Part shown: positions 57,697 to 64,000 of the stretch, piece by piece
Layout of the letters: each line of letters starts with the position of its first letter
How positions within the stretch are numbered: position 1 is the first letter of the stretch
Assembly: GCA_025765615.1 (NCBI GenBank)
Contig: JAIVFJ010000256.1
Location: forward strand, 23,342-87,341
Length of the DNA stretch: 64,000 bases
Origin: Zopfochytrium polystomum
Taxonomy: Eukaryota; Chytridiomycota; Chytridiomycetes; Chytridiales; Chytridiaceae
Direction of reading: 5' to 3'
Made by a program: the position numbers and the translations under genes
Notes under the pieces: model-generated
Told to the model about the DNA's origin: nothing
Seen by the model: only the letters and a program-made list of their open reading frames with translations
Database searches by the model: none

Positions 57697-59795
57697 TCAC
57701 GAGCCTCTTGCAAGGAGCATCTCCTGCAACACCACCTGCTCCAACGACTTCACATCTTGCACACAGAGTGGGCGTTCCAGAGCCATCGTCTCGACATAAA
57801 CCTCACCAGGGACAGTGAGAAGCTTGACCAACATGATTCGTCTGGTGACGGAAAATAAGCGAGAAGAAAGTTGCCTTTTTTTGTTACAAACCTTGGTCCG
57901 ACGCATATTTCCCATTCAACACGACCGCTTCCTACCCGGCAATGCACTCGCCGTCCATCCCGCGGCATCCTTACCGCTCCCACGGCGCGATCGATGGCTT
58001 CCTGGATCCCGCGTCGAAGCCGCGACGCCTGGGCGAAGCGGACGACGGTGCCCAGGACGCCAACGGCCTGCGCGCTGCTGGCGGTCGGCTTCGCGGCGGC
58101 ACCCGCGGCGTCGAAGAAGCGCGCGGGTGCTGCTTCTGTGCTGCGCCTTGTAAACTGCGCCCACCGCTTCCGGTGGATTCGGCGAAGCGCCAGCCGCGCG
58201 AGGACCTCGAGGAACGCGTCGGGAGGCGTCGCGGAACGGGTGGCAGGTACAGTGTGCGGGGCGGCATGCGCGGTGGACGGGCGGCGACTGCGGGAAGCGG
58301 TCTGGGTTTCCAGCGAGACGTGAAGCGCGAAATCGCCGAGGTCGAGCTGTAGAGTGTGGGAAACTGCGCAGACCCGGCGTAAAAGTCGGTCCACCCCCGC
58401 TGTGACCTCTTTCGACATCTAGTGTTTCGCAAAGAACGTTGGCGAATGACGATGGGAATAGATACATGAAAACAAACAAAAAAAAAAGAAGTACCTCAGC
58501 AAACATTTCGGCCTCGAAGGCTGCATTTTGCGCAGTTAGCAATTGTCGCAGCAGTGGGCTCTCCGCGAATCGGAATCTTTCAGTGAGGGCGAACGACTGG
58601 AACTGATCATGGGATTCTGCTGTCGTCGCGATTGGTGAATTACACGAAATTCGAAGCTTTCGCATGTTTTTGTGAACTAGGTCACAGGGTACATCGACTG
58701 AGCCCTGTGGATTCGCGATTTCGTTCGCGGAACTGTCTGCGGGGACAAGGGCATCCCAAGGAAACGTTGCCTCGCATATTTCAGAAAACATAGAACCGGC
58801 TGAGGTTAAAACCAGCGGTTAACGAGGCGAGCGGTGCTTGGTGTGCAAAGATACGAACCTCCACGAAGGCCATAGTCGACATACAAGATGGTCTGGCTTG
58901 GGAATACAGCTGTCAGCTCTCGTGACTGCAGGATCCAGCCTTCGCGTCGGAGCAGCATGGCAACGTCGTAGAAACGGCTTTCTCGCTCCTGCGCAGCGTC
59001 TAAGCGGACCGACGCGTCGCGAAGACGACCCGCGACCTCCAGAAGATGCTGGAAGGCGGTGTGAGAGCCCGTACAAACCGTGAAAGGTCGAAAGCACGAA
59101 CATCCTTCTTCGAGGCTAGCACGTCATGGATCGCCTCGATCCGCTTCACGGGCCCGGTTATCTGCGCGAATTGTATTGGTTCCATCCTAAGCAGCTGTGG
59201 CGGAGGTGGAATTGAGGGTGGTGGTGGTTGCGGAGGAGGGGGCTGCGGTCGCCCACGCAACGGCTGCTTTCCAGCTGGCAGAGGCGCAGCAGGGGGTTGG
59301 GGGGCGGTGGCTGTTGGCCATTGACCGAGGATGCGAGAAAGGACGTCAATCGCTACAGCCAGCTCTTCTTTAGCGTAGCTGTTTGAAAGTGGTCGGAGTT
59401 ATAAAAAAACTTCTTCGGAACAGCGTTTACAGGACTCAACTATACGCGATCCTTCATGGCGATGATCGGGTCCTGCTTTGGTATGTCGTCATCGTCACTG
59501 CCACCAGTACCCACGGTTGGATCGTTGGTTTTCGGGCGTTTTCGCCGCTTGCCCTTTCTTCGCTTGCTACCGTCCTTTGCCCGTCGCCTCACGTCGCCGA
59601 TATCAATTCTGAGAAGGGACGCGGCGAGGCGCTCCTCCGACGATAGGATCCTCGTGTTGTGGCAGAAAGGATGTTCAATTTAGCCTTTCACTGCCGTTTT
59701 GTGAGGAGCGTAAAGTCCAAAGAGCCTTACGGGTCCGGGATCTCCTGGCCATCGGGAGTAATGTCGAGGAGAGGTGGGACTTCGGCAACTTCCAT
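57697..59795 (-). CDS. Mediator complex subunit 17 (MED17/Srb4-like)
   Basis: Exons with firm borders are 59795-59731, 59650-59446, a block ending 58859, 58799-58495, 58418-57892 and 57841-57697. The N-terminus reads VPPLLDITPDGQEIPDP, the family opening. Next come a basic/acidic linker, then ELAVAIDVLSRIL, then REGWILQSRE and LYVDYGLRGAGSMFSEICEA, the core Med17 signature, and RKLRISC, LDLGDFALHVSLE and a last exon VKSLEQVVLQEMLL. MED17 is a head-module scaffold needed for RNA polymerase II initiation and normally essential. Two frame conflicts remain in 58990-59400 (start of the exon reading SYAKEEL, and after DLSRF), and a proline-rich insert (about 59200-59280) is unusual. I treat the conflicts as consensus errors or unseen introns. 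Confidence 0.75.
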
Positions 59796-60441
59796 ATGCC
59801 AGGCGCAGCCTCAGCGATAATGCTGCCTTGTCAATGAGATTTCAAGACACGCGTGACTTGTGCGTGGCTATCGACAATTCCATCGCCCTGCACTGTCATT
59901 GTTCATGCTGGAACGATTTTCTAGGACAACGTAATGGCGTGCCGAATGAGGTCGAGCGAGGAGACCGATTGGGAGTCGAGTACGTATGGAAGGAAAAATG
60001 GATTCCAACCGATGTATTTAGTTCTGGTATCGCGGAAACCATAAGAAAGTCCATAAAAAATCCAGAGTAAAGAAACGAACAAATTCTTCAGAAAGCAGAA
60101 GGGTCTTTATGACATCATAACTTGAACGGGTCGGTTGCCGTCTTAAAGAGGTTTCTTTGAGCAAACTTACACACAAACTTAGGGCATACTTAACTGCTCC
60201 TCAAGCGCAAGATGCAGCTTCGCGACTCTGTGGAAATATTGGACCACTTACTAAAGAGAGCAGCAGTCGAGCCCCTAAACTACCGAACAGACGACTGGCA
60301 CCAGGTTCGTCAAAGTCCCTCGCCGAACATTTTTGACACTTCCCCGCCTCGCGTGGGAAATATCGAGCCGGGAAAGAGCAAATCGCAACAAACAACCTCC
60401 TGAACTTCGATTTGAATTCCTTGGGTTCACCCTCTCGCCCC
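59796..60441. other. Intergenic between MPI and MED17
   Basis: About 650 bases, presumed promoter of MED17 and 3' end of the isomerase gene. No coding exon is supported. Confidence 0.5.
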
Positions 60442-61819
60442 TCACACCTCACAGAACGCGGTGAATATGGTCAACGCCGACCCACCGGCTACAAAATCCA
60501 CAGGGGTTCCAGCCTCGAGGAAAAAAGCGAACCCTTTTTGCAGTGGGCTGTCAGAGCCGCCTGCTTTTAACGTCCCTTCACCATCGGTCACTATAACAAC
60601 GGCAGGCCCTGCAATCGGCTTCTGGCTCTCCTTTTGCCCCGCAGGAAGCACTGTGCGCAGCACGGTGAATTCTTCAATGGGAGGGTCGTACTTCACAGTG
60701 TAAGGCGACAGCTTTTCACCCGACATGAGCTGAGACTTGGCAGACCCGTGCTTGTAGGTGAGCATCTCGACCAGCGTTTTGACGTCCTTGAATTTTGGAG
60801 TCAACCCGGACCGGACCACGTTGTCGCTGGCGGCCATGCATTCAATACAATCTATTCATTATAATGAGAGATGACCGAGGATGTGAAAACTCTTACCGCC
60901 AGAGATATACGCGTGTGGTTCGTTTGCAGCGAGGAACACCGAGTCACCGGGCTCCATCTTGATGTAGTTCAGTAAAAGTGCGCAGAACGTTCCAACATCG
61001 TCCGGATACTGCGTGTCAACACGGATCAAAAGTTCCTCAATCGAACCGACTTGCAGCGCTGAGGGAGTGGAGGTATCTTTGACCCTCTTTATTAGTGCCC
61101 GCAGCTGAAGCTTCATTAAGGCCTCGTCGCTTTCCATTAAAGCCTTAAAAAGCGACTTCAACGCTGCTTTCCGAGAATTGTTCACTGAAGGATCGGCTGC
61201 GGTTGGTGCTGTGGCGTTGACCGTTTGGACGAAGGCGGTCGAAACGCTGTCCCCAACGACCCGTGCGAGCTCAGGGTATCGTTCGAGATTGTCGCGAATC
61301 TCTTCCAGTGGTCTGAATCCAATGAGGGCCTCGAACGGTGTGAGGGCTAGCGCCTTTTCATAAAGAGTGCTGGGTCAGAAACGTGAAGAATCACCGTCGA
61401 CCCCATCGAGATTAGCAAGCGACGCGCCACCATTTCTGGCTGTGGTTAGGATCCTTGTAGACCTTTGGGTACTGCTGGTGCAAGGAAGCGGCAAGGATTT
61501 TGTCGGGATGTGCCTGGATCGACAACGCCTTCCCGATGGACAAGACTTTGAACAGGAACGGAAGATCACCGCCGTATTTCGACCAGACGCCGCTCGACAC
61601 GTTGCGCTCCGAGAGGAAAGATTTCAGGGGCGTGCCGCTCGCGCAGAGCGTGGACGGGCCGTTCGGGTGCGTTCCCATCCACAGCTCAGCGTACGGAGTG
61701 CTTTCCAGGTCGGACGCGATCGGGGTGTTGGACGATGAGATGAGAAGTTCTGCGACTTTGCTGGCACGACCAAGTTTGCCCCAGTCGTAAGATTGAGTCG
61801 CGTACTCCAAGCGATGCAT
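60442..61819 (-). CDS. Mannose-6-phosphate isomerase, type I
   Basis: Three exons (61819-61431, 61353-60897, 60851-60442) give about 418 residues. It interconverts fructose-6-phosphate and mannose-6-phosphate, the entry to GDP-mannose for glycosylation and wall mannan. The start was chosen at HRLEYATQSYDWGKLG, the usual opening; the open frame extends upstream without resemblance. Zinc-site and signature motifs are FKVLSIGKALSIQAHPDK, FEALIGFRPLEEI and ANEPHAYISG followed by ECMAASDNVVRSGLTPK, which the second intron splits. One base appears to be missing near 61440 in the sequence for NHKPEM: an extra A restores it. The first intron ends AAAAG. The deletion in so conserved a motif suggests a consensus error. 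Confidence 0.9.
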
Positions 61820-62493
61820 GCTTCTTGCGACGGGGTTGGCTGTTCGTTCAATGAAGGCGCGTGTGAGCGTGGCGGCCAGTTGGAGATTCGTGGCGCTGTC
61901 TTTGGACGAAGACAATGGTGGAATTTTATCGCAGGCTCGTTGAGCCTCCAATCTCCAGTTGGCACTTTTTTTGGCGAGAGCGCAAGAAGCAGTCTACTTG
62001 CTGCAACGTGGACCACCTCGAGTCCCAGTTCAAATCAATAACACCTTTCCATGAAATGAGATCGCGGAAGAGCCCTTCAAAGGGTGGAGGGCACTCGGCA
62101 GCAGACTAGTGCACGGCCCAGCGGGCTGGTTATGACATCCTGCAAAGGATGGTAATCAAAGTATGCGTTTCTATAGTGTTATTCAGAAGGAATAAGCGAC
62201 ACAGTCAAGACACAGACTCAGACGACTAACGCATCTCCTTCCGAAAAAAGGAATGGCTCAAAATAAAAAGGGGAGGTGAAATCAAAGAACAAAAAAAAAA
62301 AAAAAGAGCAAAAGCTTTGGGCTGCGCAAGGAGAGTGAGGGGACCTCCAGATCGGTGAGTCCTTGTGGTTGTAAGTGCTTCTTCACCATAACGACAGTGA
62401 ACCGAGTTTGACAATAGTGGGATAAAAAAGGTGTGGGTGACAGAAAGGAATCAAAAAAGAGGCGAATGGATTCGGATTACGATCCGTACAGCA
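61820..62493. other. Intergenic between GH26 and MPI
   Basis: About 670 bases; includes an A-rich run at about 62289-62306. No supported coding sequence. Confidence 0.5.
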
Positions 62494-63931
62494 TCACTTC
62501 ATTTTGACACTCCCGTCGCAGCCGTAGACCAGGTTAGGGCCAGAAACCAGGTTTGACGAGAAGCTTGTATCTTTTGGAAGAAAGAATTCTTTACAGACGT
62601 GTTGTTGAGTAGTCGCCAGTCACGAATGTAATTGTTCAAGGTCTTCTGCTCCTCAAAGTTGACGACAACTTGGAGCAGTGGGTAGTTCGAGATAGTGTCA
62701 GCCGAGAAGACTTGATCCCACCACGCCATCTTGATCGTGACCTCATCGACGTTCGGCGATACGTTTTGCAAAAAGGGCGCACCAGTTTCGGGGAGAAGCA
62801 TGGGTTTCTTGTATGTGTCAGGGAACATTTTGTAGAAGTTATGAACAGCTGAGTAGGCAGCGGAAACATTTCCAACTGCCCTAGCAACATTGTCGCCGCT
62901 TCCAGTCAAGTAATCATTGAAGTAGTTGTTTGGGACAGCAGGGTTTGTTTCGTCGAACGGGTAGTAGTAGAGAGACAGACCGAACCAGTCCACGTAGTCA
63001 GCGCCGGGGAAGAATGGGGTGTATGGATCGTCCAAGCTGTTCAAGACGCCGTCATGGTTGGTGTCAACAAGTGTGAACTCAGCCGTTCCAGGCGCGGGCG
63101 GTTCGGAAGTGCCCGTCGTTGAAGTGAAGGGGTATGTAATGCCGATATTGGGAGCCCAGACCATTGCTACAAATGCATGTCAGCGCAAATTGAAAGCTGA
63201 ATTCATGAAGAACCCACCAGTCAAGTTGGTGTACTTTCGCACAAATCCAGTCATTCTCCGGAAGGACGCAATATACTCAGTGGGTTTGTTCCCGTAAGTC
63301 GTCCAGTCACCATTCATCTCGTGACCCCATCGTAGTAGTACGGGAACACCATACCTGCTGTTGATGTCCAACAGCTGTTTGGCGAAAGTGTCCAGAACGT
63401 TGTCGGAGAGTTCTGAGATCGGAGAGGTTGGCGCCATGGTCACTTCGAGGATGCCCCCCACACGGCCGACCTCAGAACCGAACCAATTGAGCGAATTGGT
63501 GTCGTAGGGAGGATTCGTGTTCATGTTCATCTCCATGAACGTGTTGCTGGAATGAAGTAGAACTCAGTTAAGGGCTGGTCAAATGTTTAGATAAGGTTTT
63601 AATCACTCACTAAACAGCGGCACTATAGCCCAGCTTCTGTACTGCTTGAGTGGGAGTCATCGTCGCCCAATCCAAGGAGAGACCAAACAGCATCTTGCCG
63701 GAAATTCTGGAGTTGCAACCGGTTGAATCCGGTCTTTGAGGCATCGCAAGAGGCTGAAGCGTTGGAAATGACGATCGGCGTGTTAACCGGCCCATTGGAC
63801 AGTGGCGACGAGTTGATGTGGAGGATAAGAACTTTGTAGGAGAAGTAGGCCAGGCCACCGATGGACAAGACCATGGACAGGAAGACCTTCGCCCAGAAGA
63901 AGAAGTGGAGCGTGGCGTGGCGGACGCCCAT
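62494..63931 (-). CDS. GH26-type glycoside hydrolase, type II membrane protein
   Basis: Exons 63931-63611, 63546-63218 and 63166 to about 62590 give most of the protein; a short last exon probably follows an AAAG acceptor and ends DGSVKMK at 62494 (unspliced, the frame stops at 62499). The N-terminus has a membrane helix (VFLSMVLSIGGLAYFSYKV) near residues 16-36 with no cleavage site, so the enzyme would face the lumen or outside. The barrel shows KMLFGLSLDW, LLRWGHEMNGDW with the acid/base Glu, and MLLPETGAPF with the likely nucleophile Glu, as in family 26 (beta-mannanases and related). A loop DTNHDGVLNSLDDPYTP resembles a calcium-binding loop. One extra base near 63701-63710 breaks exon 1. 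The substrate may be mannan or another wall glucan. Confidence 0.8.
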
Positions 63932-64000
63932 GTTTGCTCGCTTGCAGACGGAAGTCGGCGAAGAAGGGCGTGGATCGAGGGGTGCTGCGATGAAGAAGGG

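Noticed and set aside
59774..60070. 98-residue plus-strand frame
   Set aside because: Overlaps the MED17 start and promoter on the opposite strand and has no recognisable features.
1..64000. tRNA, rRNA, CRISPR arrays, bacterial-type operons
   Set aside because: I looked for the T-loop GGTTCRA box with matching stems, rRNA-like blocks and regularly spaced direct repeats and found none; a covariance-model search would be decisive.

Overview
The window is nuclear DNA from a filamentous fungus. Genes carry many short spliceosomal introns (mostly 48-110 nt) and no operons are visible. The gene set is fungal: a division-1 chitin synthase, a cerato-platanin, a fungal-type monoamine oxidase, a DUF4188 protein, and repetitive F-box/LRR-like genes. 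The phylum is not settled by the sequence; cerato-platanins and F-box-like families point toward filamentous Dikarya, but nothing here excludes an early-diverging lineage. I rebuilt most gene models by hand by matching exon phases, so coordinates are inferences that cDNA could correct.

Layout. 1-6.7 kb: three tandem copies of a subtilisin-like (S8) secreted protease; only the middle one is intact, and a relic of a TRIAP1/Mdm35 gene lies between copies 1 and 2. 7-8.7 kb (-): F-box/LRR-like gene with a broken frame. 8.9-11.0 kb (-): ten-exon monoamine oxidase with a C-terminal membrane anchor. 11.5-15.2 kb (+): a long gene joining UBA, UBX and leucine-rich repeats. 15.4-18.2 kb (-): LETM1 mitochondrial cation/proton exchanger. 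18.7-22.0 kb (-): chitin synthase. 23.2-24.3 kb (-): broken, possibly beta-propeller gene. 24.5-25.3 kb (-): DUF4188 protein. 26.0-26.5 kb (+): Hsp20 with a heat-shock element and TATA box. 26.9-27.3 kb (-): cerato-platanin. 28.8-30.2 kb (-): a probable mitochondrial protein and a lysine-rich, linker-histone-like tail. 31.5-32.3 kb (+): unknown. 32.5-36.2 kb (-): insulysin/Ste23 M16 protease. 36.6-38.6 kb (-): hexokinase. 39.8-41.7 kb (+): large disordered protein.

42-44.5 kb: decayed non-LTR retrotransposon. 45-46 kb: cytochrome P450 pseudogene lacking its haem-binding segment. 46.4-48.9 kb (+): TM9SF/EMP70 protein. 49.0-49.4 kb (+): twin-CX9C mitochondrial protein. 50-51.1 kb: ankyrin pseudogene. 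51.3-52.5 kb (-): nucleotidyltransferase-fold protein. 53.4-56.7 kb (+): very large RING-H2 protein. 57.7-59.8 kb (-): Mediator subunit 17. 60.4-61.8 kb (-): mannose-6-phosphate isomerase. 62.5-63.9 kb (-): membrane-anchored GH26 glycoside hydrolase.

Housekeeping genes (hexokinase, phosphomannose isomerase, chitin synthase, LETM1, TM9SF, MED17) are interleaved with cell-wall and secreted functions (chitin synthase, cerato-platanin, GH26, S8 protease) and with dead copies. Three signals stand out: the UBA-UBX-LRR architecture, unusually frequent 3' splice sites ending in AAG, and recurrent one-base frame conflicts in genes that ought to be functional (probably consensus errors).
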